This document shows positions 45,746 to 55,657 of a stretch of 64,000 bases of DNA, one piece after another. The DNA comes from Proteocatella sp041738345 (lineage in GTDB: Bacteria; Bacillota; Clostridia; Peptostreptococcales; Filifactoraceae): positions 1 through 64,000 of the forward strand of contig JBGSPX010000047.1 of the NCBI GenBank assembly GCA_041738345.1, given 5' to 3'. Positions within the stretch are counted from its first letter, which is position 1. Each line of letters begins with the position of its first letter. The translations under genes were made by a program, and so were the position numbers. Below the pieces are notes generated by a model that was not told the origin of the DNA, did no database searches, and saw only the letters and a list, made by a program, of their open reading frames with translations.

Positions 45746-45757
45746 ATTCTTTCTCCT

Positions 45758-46510
45758 CTATCTCTTTTCCAAAGCATTTACTACAAGTCGATTAATTTGC
45801 GCTGCTAAATAGCCTGCTCCAAAACCATTATCTATATTTACAACGCCAATCCCTTCTGCACAAGAATTAAGCATCGTAAGAAGTGCTGATACGCCACTGA
45901 AACTTGCACCATATCCTATACTTGTAGGAACTGCAATTACCGGTTTATCAACAAGCCCTGCAAGTACGCCTGGAAGTGCCCCTTCCATGCCTGCAATTGC
46001 TATTACTGCGTTTGCCTCTCTTATTTGTGGAAGCACTTTTAAAAGTCTGTGAATTCCTGCAACGCCCACATCATATAGTCTAACTACCTCTGCTCCAAAA
46101 ACTTCCGCAGTTATTGCTGCTTCTTCTGCAATAGGAACATCTGAAGTTCCTCCAGTACATACTACAATTTTCCCTTTTGGCTCAAGGTGCTTATTTTTTA
46201 TACTTATAACGCCTGAAAGTTCTTCAAACTGTGCCTCAGGCAAATATACTTTTACCGCTTCATAATGTGCTTTATTTGCTCTAGTTGCTAAAAAACTTTT
46301 ATCTTGCTCGTATAAGCTTTTTGCAATCTTAGCCACTTGTTCTGGGGTCTTCCCTTGAGAAAATATAACTTCTGCAAATCCAGAACGTAATTTCCTATGA
46401 TGATCTACTCTTGCAAAATCTAAATCTTCATATGGAAAATCTTTAAGTTTTTCCATAACTTCATCAAGTTCAACTTCTCCATTTTTATAAGCCTTTAATA
46501 AATCTTCCAA
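45758..46510 (-). CDS. larB: LarB, nickel-pincer cofactor biosynthesis carboxylase
   Basis: A 250-residue PurE-related protein. KIVVCTGGTSDVPIAEEA (~133-151) and ANAVIAIAGMEGALPGVLAGL are the LarB/AIR-carboxylase-like blocks and TSIGYGASFSGVSALLTML is typical of LarB. It carboxylates and hydrolyses nicotinic acid adenine dinucleotide to the dicarboxylic mononucleotide used by LarE. It lies 21 bases after larE. Confidence 0.93.
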   Translation of the reverse strand: MEDLLKAYKNGEVELDEVMEKLKDFPYEDLDFARVDHHRKLRSGFAEVIFSQGKTPEQVAKIAKSLYEQDKSFLATRANKAHYEAVKVYLPEAQFEELSGVISIKNKHLEPKGKIVVCTGGTSDVPIAEEAAITAEVFGAEVVRLYDVGVAGIHRLLKVLPQIREANAVIAIAGMEGALPGVLAGLVDKPVIAVPTSIGYGASFSGVSALLTMLNSCAEGIGVVNIDNGFGAGYLAAQINRLVVNALEKR

Positions 46511-46531
46511 AATTCCTCCTAAAACTACTAT

Positions 46532-47326
46532 CTAATTTATCCCAACATCCATACTTCCACTTCTAAAACCTTCAATATCTAGCGTTATATATATATATCC
46601 AAGCGATTTTAGTTTTTCTACAATAGCATCCTTGTTTTCTAGCAAGTCAATAAATTTATTTTTATCTACTTCTATTCTTGCTATATCGCCATGAACTCTT
46701 ACTCTACACTGCATTATGCCTAATGATTTTATAAATTCCTCCGCAAGCTCTACTTTTTCTAAGGCCTCTAAAGTTATATCTGTATTATAAGGAAATCTAG
46801 TTGCCATACAAGGTGCTGAAGGTTTGTTGTGAACTTTAAGTCCTAGATTTTTAGCAGCTTCTCTTACCTCGTCTTTGGTTATTTTAAGTTCCGCTAAAGG
46901 ACTTTTTACCCCAAGCTCATTTAAAGCTTTTATTCCTGGACGATACTGACCGTAGTCATCAAAATTTGTACCATCTAAAACTGCCGTGCAACCATTTTTA
47001 TTTGCAAAATCTATAAGGGTTGAAAATAAAAGTTTTTTACATAAATAACACCTATCTATCGGATTTTTTAGTATATCTGGATTTGAAAACTCATCTATAT
47101 TTATAACTGTTATATCTACTCCAATCGCCTTTGCTACATCTCTAGCTTCTGCTTCTTCCTTACAAGGATGAAGCTTTGTGTTAAACATTACTGCATATAC
47201 ATTTTTATCCGAAAGTACTGCTGCTTTAAGCACTAAACTGCTATCGACTCCTCCTGAAAATGCTATACATATATTTTCCTCTTTTAAGTTATAAAAATAA
47301 GCTTTTAATTTTTCTATATTATTCAT
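46532..47326 (-). CDS. larE: LarE, ATP-dependent sulfur transferase for the nickel-pincer cofactor
   Basis: A 264-residue PP-loop enzyme with SGGVDSS at 24-30. DRCYLCKK has Cys90 and Cys93, and KPSAPCMATR has Cys170 at the position of the sacrificial sulfur donor of lactobacillar LarE; with these three cysteines an iron-sulfur type is also possible. It adenylates and sulfurises the LarB product. The gene overlaps the upstream GGDEF-protein gene by four bases, an unexpected coupling for a cofactor gene. Confidence 0.92.
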   Translation of the reverse strand: MNNIEKLKAYFYNLKEENICIAFSGGVDSSLVLKAAVLSDKNVYAVMFNTKLHPCKEEAEARDVAKAIGVDITVINIDEFSNPDILKNPIDRCYLCKKLLFSTLIDFANKNGCTAVLDGTNFDDYGQYRPGIKALNELGVKSPLAELKITKDEVREAAKNLGLKVHNKPSAPCMATRFPYNTDITLEALEKVELAEEFIKSLGIMQCRVRVHGDIARIEVDKNKFIDLLENKDAIVEKLKSLGYIYITLDIEGFRSGSMDVGIN

Positions 47327-49635
47327 ATTCCTACCATTTTCTCTATATCTTCAAAACTTACAAATTTACCATAATAACTTCCTCTAACTTCATCACAACC
47401 AAGTTCCATTAGTATTTCTGATTGTTCTATATTCTGTACCCCTTGAGCAATGCTTTTTAGCTCAAATATGTTACTAAGTGAAACAACTACCTTTACTAAT
47501 TTTTGAACTTCTATATCTGACACAACATCCTTTGTTATACTAGAAGGTATTTTTATATTATCTATGGGATAACTTTTCAGATATTTTAATGATGAATATC
47601 CCATCCCAAAATCGATTATAGATATTATTATACCTAAGTTTTTTAATCCATTAAGTTTTTCAATAACTATATCTTCATCTTTGCTAGAAAAGTTTTCAAG
47701 AATTTCAAGCTCTAAAAATTTTCCATCTATTTCATATTCTTTAATATAATCACTAAGAATTGATACAATGTCACTTCCTAAAAATTGATTTGTAGATATT
47801 TCCACAGAAAATCTTATTTTTTTATTACATTTTTGACATAGATATCTAATGTTACTACAAATCTGTCTTAATGTCCAAATTCCTATATCCATTATAAAAC
47901 CACTATCTTCTGCAACTACCTTAAAACTACTATACTCAGTTCTTCCAAAAACTGCACTGTCCCAATATATTCTGCTATCAAACCCTACCACATTCCCATC
48001 ATTAGGATTTATCTGTGGCCTATACTCTATTTTTAGTTCCTTATTTTTTATCGAATCATAAAGATAACTCTCAAGCTCAAGCTTCAGTTTTTCTTCTTTT
48101 TTCATGCTTGAATCATAAAGGAGTGCTATATTTTTCCCCTGCTCCTTAGCACAATAAAGTGCTATATCTGCTGCTTTAAGAAGTGATGATATGTCATTGC
48201 TGTTAGAAGGATATATTGATATTCCAACGCTTACGGTAGAGTTTATTTTAGAATCTCCTATTTTAAAATGAATTCTGAATGCTTCTACAAATTTCATAGC
48301 TGCAATTTTAGCATCCTCACCTTTTAATATATTGTTAAGCACTACTACAAATTCATCACCACCTAATCTAGCTATAAAGCTATCTGGCGGTAAATTATTT
48401 TTAAGTCTCTCTGCTACATTAAGCAGTAATTTATCTCCTATTTCGTGACCATACCAATCATTTATTGATTTGAATCTATCTAAGTCTATAAACAACAATG
48501 CCATTAACTTATCTTTTGGATTTACAGATATTTTATACTCTAGATATTCTAAAAAATGTCTTCGATTAGGAAGTCCCGTAAGTGCATCTATATTAGCCAA
48601 AATATATAACTCTTCATTTTTTATTTTAAGTTCTTCAGTTCTTTCAATAACTTTTTCTTCTAATATTTCATTTAATTTCTTATATTCTTTAGTAAGATAT
48701 TCATTTACAAGATACGTATGAATAAATTTTGATGCTATTTTTCGTAAAATAAGCATTATTACAAATACAATCATCATAAATAAATCATCATAACTCAAAA
48801 TAAAAGATGAAAAAAATAAGATAACAAGTGAAATAGGTGTTTCTGTAGATGAATCATTGACACATTCTGAATCATTAAGCTTTATTATTTGAGTTTTGTT
48901 TATTTCCACTCTATACTCACTCGCATACCAAAGTACAAAAAAAGTAAACACCCAAAATATATCAACCATGCTAGAATCACTATATTTGTCTGTTAAAAGT
49001 ATCCAATAATAGACTATATCTGTAAAGCTCCATAAAATTAATACCGCTGCAACCACCTTGTCAATCTTATCCCCTATCTTAGAGTTGCATAATATTGAGG
49101 CTCCTAAAATAACAAAGAAATCCACCGTTACATAAATTAGAAGCACATTAACTTCAAATGGATTACTAATAACGTTTGGATTTATATGACGAAACACAAG
49201 TTTCCACGCAATATAAAAAATAAATATAGCTGAAAAAATCCCATCCACACCATATTTAAGCCGATTCCACCTTGTTGATTTTTTTATTATTAAACTCCAA
49301 AGCGCTACTCCTACAAGTATGCTTTCTACCACATAGAAAAGTGTACTTATATGATATATAGGAACTGATGACCTTGTCTTTATCTCATAAAGAATCCAAC
49401 TTGCATCTCCAAGTGTATATAAAAATAATGCGGTCGCTAATATAAGACTATATGCTTTATAGTCCTTTGATTTTTTTGATATTTTAAATATTTTTACTGC
49501 AGTGAATGCTATCCCTGAAAGTAAAATTAAACTGCTTCCAAAATCATTAATATTTTGAGGTGCAAAAATCTTCCATATAAAATATACTGGAAAATATACC
49601 ACAAATATCAATTTTTTTAATCTATTTTCATCCAT
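47323..49635 (-). CDS. Membrane GGDEF protein with degenerate EAL domain
   Basis: A 770-residue protein. Residues 1-300 contain about eight to nine membrane segments, a coiled linker follows, then a GGDEF domain with an intact GGDEF at 425-429 and no RxxD inhibitory site. The C-terminal EAL domain has lost most catalytic residues: EAL reads FDSRI, the Asn of NLS is Glu, DDFG reads IDFG, KID reads KIP, and both Glu of EGVE are Gln. It should therefore make c-di-GMP and not degrade it. It shares four bases with larE. The tandem c-di-GMP riboswitch elsewhere in the window is a possible reader of its product. Confidence 0.92.
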   Translation of the reverse strand: MDENRLKKLIFVVYFPVYFIWKIFAPQNINDFGSSLILLSGIAFTAVKIFKISKKSKDYKAYSLILATALFLYTLGDASWILYEIKTRSSVPIYHISTLFYVVESILVGVALWSLIIKKSTRWNRLKYGVDGIFSAIFIFYIAWKLVFRHINPNVISNPFEVNVLLIYVTVDFFVILGASILCNSKIGDKIDKVVAAVLILWSFTDIVYYWILLTDKYSDSSMVDIFWVFTFFVLWYASEYRVEINKTQIIKLNDSECVNDSSTETPISLVILFFSSFILSYDDLFMMIVFVIMLILRKIASKFIHTYLVNEYLTKEYKKLNEILEEKVIERTEELKIKNEELYILANIDALTGLPNRRHFLEYLEYKISVNPKDKLMALLFIDLDRFKSINDWYGHEIGDKLLLNVAERLKNNLPPDSFIARLGGDEFVVVLNNILKGEDAKIAAMKFVEAFRIHFKIGDSKINSTVSVGISIYPSNSNDISSLLKAADIALYCAKEQGKNIALLYDSSMKKEEKLKLELESYLYDSIKNKELKIEYRPQINPNDGNVVGFDSRIYWDSAVFGRTEYSSFKVVAEDSGFIMDIGIWTLRQICSNIRYLCQKCNKKIRFSVEISTNQFLGSDIVSILSDYIKEYEIDGKFLELEILENFSSKDEDIVIEKLNGLKNLGIIISIIDFGMGYSSLKYLKSYPIDNIKIPSSITKDVVSDIEVQKLVKVVVSLSNIFELKSIAQGVQNIEQSEILMELGCDEVRGSYYGKFVSFEDIEKMVGI

Positions 49636-49861
49636 CTATTTTTACGGCTCCCATTATTCAGATTTCCTTGAACAACTGTGCTAATTTTAAAATATATACA
49701 TCTATTATATTATATATTTTAAAAAAAATCACTGTTAATGACTTAATATTTAGTAAATTTTTTTTGTTTTTTAACTGATTTTACTTAAATAATCGTTAGA
49801 TATGATTCAATTTAAGGTATATATATATTGTGTATTGCTTTTTATTGAAAAGGAGAAAAAA

Positions 49862-51874
49862 ATGAAATACAGTAGTATTGATAATCTAGCTATAAATACC
49901 CTCAGGATACTCTCTGCGGATGCTGTACAAAAAGCTAATTCTGGTCATCCTGGCTTACCACTTGGTGCTGCTCCTTTAGCCTATACAGTTTGGAGTAAAA
50001 TGAAGCATAATCCTCAAAATTCTAAATGGATAAATCGAGATAGATTTGTACTTTCAGCAGGCCATGGCTCAATGCTTATGTATTCACTGCTCCATATATT
50101 TGGTTATGATGTTTCTATAGACGATATAAAAGCTTTTAGACAGCTAAATTCAAAAACTCCAGGCCATCCCGAATACAATCATACAGACGGTATAGAGACC
50201 ACCACTGGCCCGTTAGGACAAGGTATTGCTAATGCTGTAGGCATAGCAATTTCAGAAGCTTTTCTTGCTTCAAAATTTAATAAGGAAAACTTTGACATAA
50301 TAGACCACTACACCTACACTTTGGCAGGTGATGGATGTTTGATGGAAGGGATATCTTCTGAAGCCTCATCTCTAGCTGCTACCTTAGAATTAGGTAAATT
50401 AATTGTGCTTTATGACTCTAATAATATTTCAATAGAAGGTTCTACAAGCCTTGCCTTTACCGAAAATGTTTGCGCAAGATATAACGCTTATGGATGGCAA
50501 GTTATAGAGGTTTCTGATGGAAATGACATAGAATCTATTTCAGATGCTATTGAGTCTGCGAAGCTAGAGTCAAAAAAACCTTCTCTAATAATAGTAAACA
50601 CTGAAATTGGCTATGGTTGCCCTGCTAAGCAAGGAAGTGCTTCTGCACACGGCGAACCCCTTGGTAAAGAAAATGTTATTGCCCTAAAGAAAAATTTAAA
50701 CTGGCCTGAGGATAAGGATTTTTTTGTGCCTGACAGCGTATATGAAAATATGAAGACTTATATAGCTAATGGAAATAAGTATGAAGATAAATGGAATTCC
50801 ATTCTGGAGCAGTATAAGTATAAATATCCTGAGCTCTATAATCAGTTTACAGAAGTTTTTGATAAAAACATTCAAAATCGTCTTCTAAAAGGTGATTTTT
50901 GGAAAACATTTGAAAAACCAATTTCTACAAGAGAAGCTTCAGGCATAATAATAAATAAGCTTTCAGATATAATTCCTAACTTTATAGGTGGCTCTGCCGA
51001 TTTAGCTCCTTCTAATAAAACCTATATGTCTGGAAAGGAAGATTTTTCCTCATCAAATAGAAGTGGTAGAAACCTTCATTTTGGAGTTAGAGAACACGCT
51101 ATGGCCGCTATAACAAATGGCATGTATCTTCATGGCGGCGTAATTCCATACTGCGCTACTTTTTTGGTGTTTTCTGATTACATGAAAGGTGCAATGCGGT
51201 TATCTTCTCTGATGAGACTTCCTATAACCTATGTGCTTACCCATGACAGCATAGGAGTAGGAGAAGATGGCCCTACACATCAACCTATAGAACAACTCAC
51301 TTCCCTTAGAAGTATTCCTAATATGACCGTTTTTAGACCTGCTGATGCTAAGGAAACTGCTTGTGGCTGGTATTATGCACTTTCAAATAAAATTGGACCT
51401 ACTTCTTTAATTTTGAGTAGACAAAATCTCCCTCTTTATGATGAAACTGGAAGTGAAGCTTTAAAAGGAGGGTATATCTTAAAAGATAGTAAAAAAGAAA
51501 TTCCTGATATAATTTTGATGGCATCTGGTTCAGAAGTTGAATTAATATATAAGTCCTATTTTGAACTAGAAAATAAAAATATAGATGCTAGAATAATAAG
51601 TATGCCATCTTTTGAAATATTTGAAATACAACCTGATGAATATAAAGAAAAAATTCTTCCTAAAAATGTAAGTGCAAGAATAGCTGTAGAAGCTTCTTCT
51701 GCAGAGCATTGGTATAAATATCTAGGTTTTGATGGGAAATTAATTTGTATGGAAGGCTTTGGTGCTTCTGGAAAAGCAAATGAATTATTCGAATATTACA
51801 ATTTTACTATCGAAAATATAGTAAATACTGCCGAAAACGTTATTTCCAGCACATTATTAAGTGGGACTAAATAA
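49862..51874 (+). CDS. tkt: Transketolase
   Basis: A 670-residue full-length transketolase. KANSGHPGLPLGAAPLAY is near the N-terminus, LAGDGCLMEG (GDG at 156-158) with a later Asn pair binds thiamine pyrophosphate-Mg, and THDSIGVGEDGPTHQPIEQ is the catalytic pyrimidine-side motif. It moves two-carbon units between pentose and triose phosphates. The ATG used has AAGGAG seven bases upstream; a frame extended by 20 residues has no box and a hydrophobic oddity. An aldolase gene follows, giving a central-carbon pair. Confidence 0.95.
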   Translation: MKYSSIDNLAINTLRILSADAVQKANSGHPGLPLGAAPLAYTVWSKMKHNPQNSKWINRDRFVLSAGHGSMLMYSLLHIFGYDVSIDDIKAFRQLNSKTPGHPEYNHTDGIETTTGPLGQGIANAVGIAISEAFLASKFNKENFDIIDHYTYTLAGDGCLMEGISSEASSLAATLELGKLIVLYDSNNISIEGSTSLAFTENVCARYNAYGWQVIEVSDGNDIESISDAIESAKLESKKPSLIIVNTEIGYGCPAKQGSASAHGEPLGKENVIALKKNLNWPEDKDFFVPDSVYENMKTYIANGNKYEDKWNSILEQYKYKYPELYNQFTEVFDKNIQNRLLKGDFWKTFEKPISTREASGIIINKLSDIIPNFIGGSADLAPSNKTYMSGKEDFSSSNRSGRNLHFGVREHAMAAITNGMYLHGGVIPYCATFLVFSDYMKGAMRLSSLMRLPITYVLTHDSIGVGEDGPTHQPIEQLTSLRSIPNMTVFRPADAKETACGWYYALSNKIGPTSLILSRQNLPLYDETGSEALKGGYILKDSKKEIPDIILMASGSEVELIYKSYFELENKNIDARIISMPSFEIFEIQPDEYKEKILPKNVSARIAVEASSAEHWYKYLGFDGKLICMEGFGASGKANELFEYYNFTIENIVNTAENVISSTLLSGTK

Positions 51875-51933
51875 ACCCCGACTTTTTAGTGTATAATTAC
51901 AAAAATATCGTTTTAATTTGACTATTTATAGGG

Positions 51934-51939
51934 TATAAT
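51934..51939 (+). promoter_or_regulatory. Candidate -10 element of fba
   Basis: A perfect TATAAT lies 47 bases upstream of the aldolase start and after the transketolase stop. The -35 region is poor, so this is only suggestive of a separate fba promoter. Confidence 0.4.
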
Positions 51940-51986
51940 TGCTTAGTAAGAATTTATAAATCTACTTTAAAAAATGGAGGAGTTTT

Positions 51987-52850
51987 ATGCTAGTATCAGC
52001 AAAAGAAATGCTAAATAAAGCAAGAGAAGAAAAATACGCTGTAGGTCAATTCAATATCAATAATTTAGAATGGACTAAAGCAATTTTATTAACTGCACAA
52101 GAAAATAATTCACCTGTAATCTTAGGGGTTTCTGAAGGTGCCGGAAAATATATGTGTGGCTACAAGACCATAGTAGGTATGGTTAACGGAATGATTGAAG
52201 AGCTAAAAATAACAGTTCCTGTAGCATTACACTTAGACCATGGTAGTTACGATGGTACCCTAAAAACTATAGAAGCGGGATTCTCTTCTGTAATGTTTGA
52301 CGGTTCTCACTACCCAATAGCTGAAAACATAGAAAAGACTAAAGAACTAGTAGCAATATGTGAAGCAAAAGGAATATCTATTGAAGCCGAAGTAGGTTCA
52401 ATAGGTGGAGAAGAAGATGGTGTTGTAGGTCAAGGTGATATTGCAGATGCTAACGAATGTAAACAAATAGCTGATTTAGGTGTAACTATGCTAGCTGCTG
52501 GAATAGGTAATATCCACGGAAAATACCCAGCAAACTGGAAAGGTCTAGATTTTACTGCACTTGAAGCTATAAATAATGCTACAGGAGGAATGCCACTTGT
52601 ACTTCACGGTGGAACTGGAATTCCTGCTGATATGATTCAAAAAGCTATATCACTTGGAGTTGCTAAGATAAATGTTAATACAGAATGTCAATTATCATTT
52701 GCTGCCGCTACAAGAAAATTTATTGAAGACGGTAAAGACCTTGAAGGTAAAAACTTTGACCCAAGAAAATTACTTGCACCTGGTTTTGAAGCTATCAAAG
52801 CTACTGTAAAAGAAAAAATGGAGCTTTTTGGTTCAATAAATAAGGCTTAA
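51987..52850 (+). CDS. fba: Fructose-bisphosphate aldolase, class II
   Basis: A 287-residue class II aldolase. ALHLDHGSYDG has the zinc-binding His and catalytic Asp, IEAEVGSIGGEEDG the Glu, and AAGIGNIHGKYP and VLHGGTGIP the two further zinc His residues. It splits fructose 1,6-bisphosphate to triose phosphates (tagatose-bisphosphate activity cannot be ruled out). Codon choice is markedly regular, as in highly expressed genes. GGAGG precedes the ATG and a terminator follows. Confidence 0.95.
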   Translation: MLVSAKEMLNKAREEKYAVGQFNINNLEWTKAILLTAQENNSPVILGVSEGAGKYMCGYKTIVGMVNGMIEELKITVPVALHLDHGSYDGTLKTIEAGFSSVMFDGSHYPIAENIEKTKELVAICEAKGISIEAEVGSIGGEEDGVVGQGDIADANECKQIADLGVTMLAAGIGNIHGKYPANWKGLDFTALEAINNATGGMPLVLHGGTGIPADMIQKAISLGVAKINVNTECQLSFAAATRKFIEDGKDLEGKNFDPRKLLAPGFEAIKATVKEKMELFGSINKA

Positions 52851-52906
52851 ATCTTATTACTCATCAAAAACCAAATAATATTCCAACAAATATAATTTTT
52901 TATATT

Positions 52907-52953
52907 AAAAACCTAGATTGTTTAATTTTTCCAAAACATATCTAGGTTTTTTA
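52907..52953. terminator. Terminator between convergent fba and kdpD
   Basis: A 12-bp outer stem (52907-52918 with 52940-52951) plus an inner five-bp stem is flanked by A and T runs on either side, so it works for both genes. Confidence 0.75.
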
Positions 52954-52956
52954 TTA

Positions 52957-55644
52957 TTATGCTTCATTAGATTTAGGTATTTTTATTGTAAATGTGGTTC
53001 CACCTATTTTATTATTAATTGCTTTTATGGTGCCACCATGAGCTTCCACTATAGACTTACAAATAGACAATCCTAGACCCATTCCACGCTGTTTATCATT
53101 TCCATCTTGAGATGTCGTAAAAAACAAATCAAATATTTTGTCTATATATTCATTGGAAATTCCCCCACCATTATCTATTATTGATAAAATAAGCCATTCT
53201 TTTTCTAACCTATATTCTATTTCAATACTACTATTTGGTTTTGTGTGTTTAAATGCATTATCAAGTAAATTAATAATGGCTTGCATCATAAGCTGTGCAT
53301 CCATATATACAAAATCTAAATTATCATTATTTTTTATATTTACAATTCTTCCTTCACTGCGTTTTATAACTTTAGACACTGAAACTTCTATAATTTCATC
53401 AACTAGTTCAGGTTTCTTATTTACCGCAAGTTTCCCTTCTTGTATTTTGGTCATATTTAGAAGGTTTTCAACTAATGAAGATAGCCATTGTGCATCATTA
53501 GAAATATCAAATAGCATACTGTGTAACACATCTTTATTCACTGAATTTAAATTTTCAATTAAAAAACTCGCACCACCTTCTATACCTGTTAATGGAGTTC
53601 TTAAATCATGAGAAATTGATCTTAATAGATTAGATCTTAACCTTTCGTTATTTGCTCTTAAACTCATCTCATTTTTTGTTTTTAATATATTTTCTTTCTC
53701 GATTGCCATTGCTACTTCGTCTAATATTGCAATAAGCAAGCTTTTTTCAAATGAATCTAAGCGTTTCTCACCATTCATTGCAATCCCTATTACAGCAAAT
53801 ACATTATCTCCACTTCTTACAGACATATATAAACATTTTGCTCCTGATAATGTATTTGTTGTAGCTCCTGCATGTTTGTTATTTACAGATACCCACTGTG
53901 CTACTGCATATTCATCAGATGTTATATACTTTTTATCATTATTTATGTCATTTATTATAGCTTCTAATAACTTCCCCTCTTTTACCGGATATATAATAAC
54001 GGTTTTTCCTAACAATTTCTTTATCTGAATTGATGTTTCAATCAAAATTTCTTGTTCATCTTTTGCTTTTTGAAGTTTTTGACTAGTTTCTAAAAGTACC
54101 TCTGTCCTATATGCTTTTAAAGAAGATTGTGTTTCTTGTTCTTTTACCCTCTTGGTTATAGTGCTTGTTGTTATTGAAGAAATAAACATTATGAGAAATG
54201 TCACTGGATATCCTGATTCATGTGCATTAAATGTAAATTTAGGTTCTGTAAAAAAGAAATTAAACATTAACACCGCGCATAATGATGAAATTATTCCATA
54301 AATTTTACTTTTTGTAATCATAGCGGTAAATAAAGTTGCTAGAATGTATACTGTAATTATATTTGATTCTGCAAAACCTATATTTTCAAATATGAAACCT
54401 ACAGCTGTTGCCAAAAGAAGACATCCAATTAAACTCAATGTATCTGCAAAAGAAAACTGCATTAATTTAATTTTGTATTTTTGTTTTTGTTCTTCTGCAA
54501 AAGTCTTACTGTTTTTATTTGGGATTACATATACTTCTAAATTCGGTGCATAATACATTAATTTATCAACATAAGTCTGTGTAGAAAATCCTAATATAAA
54601 CCTCCTCACTGGGCGTCCTAATATAATTTTTGATACTCCACACAATTTTGCATATTCTGAAACTTGATATGCAATATCATCTCCATAAACAGTTACTATT
54701 TTTGCTCCTAATTGCTCTGCTAAACGAATATTTTCTGCCAGTCTTTTCTTATTTTCTTCATTCATATCCTCAAAATTTGAATTTTCTACAAAAAGTGCTG
54801 TAAAATTCCCATGAAATGCATCTGCCATTTTTGCAGCAGTACGTATCACTTTTGCATTATATGGAGAACTCGATAAGCACATCAATATATGTTCTCCTGT
54901 AACATATCCATTATTTTGAGTAATATTTTTATTATATTCTACACTAATATTCACTCTATCTGCAGTTCTTCTTAGAGCTATCTCTCTAAGTGCAACCAAA
55001 TTTTCTTTTGTAAAAAAATTTTTAAGTGCTAATTTTGCTTGATTTTCTTTATATATCTTACCGTCTTCAAGTCTAAATATTAAATCATCAGGTTCAATAT
55101 CTACAAGTTCAACTTTATCCGCCCCATCAAAAATACTATCTGGCACGCGTTCTCTCACCGATACCCCTGTAATAGATTCTACTACATCGTAAAGCCCTTC
55201 TATATGTTGCACATTTACAGTTGTGTAAACATCAATTCCCATTTTTAAAAGTTCTTCTATATCTTGATATCGCTTTAAATGCCTACAACCTTTAGCATTT
55301 GTATGTGCTAATTCATCTACTAAAATAACTTCCGGCTTACGTTTTAGTGCACTTTCTATATCAAACTCATAAATTATTGCCGATTTGTATGCAATAGGTA
55401 ATGGTGGAATTTGAGGTAATCCTTTTATAAGTGCCAGAGTATCTGCCCGTTGATGTGGTTCTACATAACCTATAACCACATCCACACCTGATTTTTTTAA
55501 AATATGTGCTTCATCTAACATAGCGTAGGTTTTTCCTACGCCTGCTGAATAACCAAAAAATATTTTCAGTTTTCCTTTACCTCTTTGTTCTTCTTCATTG
55601 GCTTCTTTTAAAAGCGCTTCTGGATTTCTTCTCTTTTCTACCAT
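52957..55644 (-). CDS. kdpD: KdpD sensor histidine kinase
   Basis: An 895-residue KdpD of standard length: the N-terminal KdpD domain with GYSAGVGKTYAMLDEAH and VDELAHTNAKG, a universal-stress-like domain (~245-370), four clustered membrane helices (~395-495), a GAF-like region, and the kinase core with RSISHDLRTPLTG and a GLGLSICKSIVEAHGG ATPase. It senses low potassium or turgor and phosphorylates KdpE. Its gene follows kdpC by 13 bases, whereas kdpE is not next to it but upstream of the whole operon. Confidence 0.96.
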   Translation of the reverse strand: MVEKRRNPEALLKEANEEEQRGKGKLKIFFGYSAGVGKTYAMLDEAHILKKSGVDVVIGYVEPHQRADTLALIKGLPQIPPLPIAYKSAIIYEFDIESALKRKPEVILVDELAHTNAKGCRHLKRYQDIEELLKMGIDVYTTVNVQHIEGLYDVVESITGVSVRERVPDSIFDGADKVELVDIEPDDLIFRLEDGKIYKENQAKLALKNFFTKENLVALREIALRRTADRVNISVEYNKNITQNNGYVTGEHILMCLSSSPYNAKVIRTAAKMADAFHGNFTALFVENSNFEDMNEENKKRLAENIRLAEQLGAKIVTVYGDDIAYQVSEYAKLCGVSKIILGRPVRRFILGFSTQTYVDKLMYYAPNLEVYVIPNKNSKTFAEEQKQKYKIKLMQFSFADTLSLIGCLLLATAVGFIFENIGFAESNIITVYILATLFTAMITKSKIYGIISSLCAVLMFNFFFTEPKFTFNAHESGYPVTFLIMFISSITTSTITKRVKEQETQSSLKAYRTEVLLETSQKLQKAKDEQEILIETSIQIKKLLGKTVIIYPVKEGKLLEAIINDINNDKKYITSDEYAVAQWVSVNNKHAGATTNTLSGAKCLYMSVRSGDNVFAVIGIAMNGEKRLDSFEKSLLIAILDEVAMAIEKENILKTKNEMSLRANNERLRSNLLRSISHDLRTPLTGIEGGASFLIENLNSVNKDVLHSMLFDISNDAQWLSSLVENLLNMTKIQEGKLAVNKKPELVDEIIEVSVSKVIKRSEGRIVNIKNNDNLDFVYMDAQLMMQAIINLLDNAFKHTKPNSSIEIEYRLEKEWLILSIIDNGGGISNEYIDKIFDLFFTTSQDGNDKQRGMGLGLSICKSIVEAHGGTIKAINNKIGGTTFTIKIPKSNEA

Positions 55645-55657
55645 TTAATTCCTCCAA

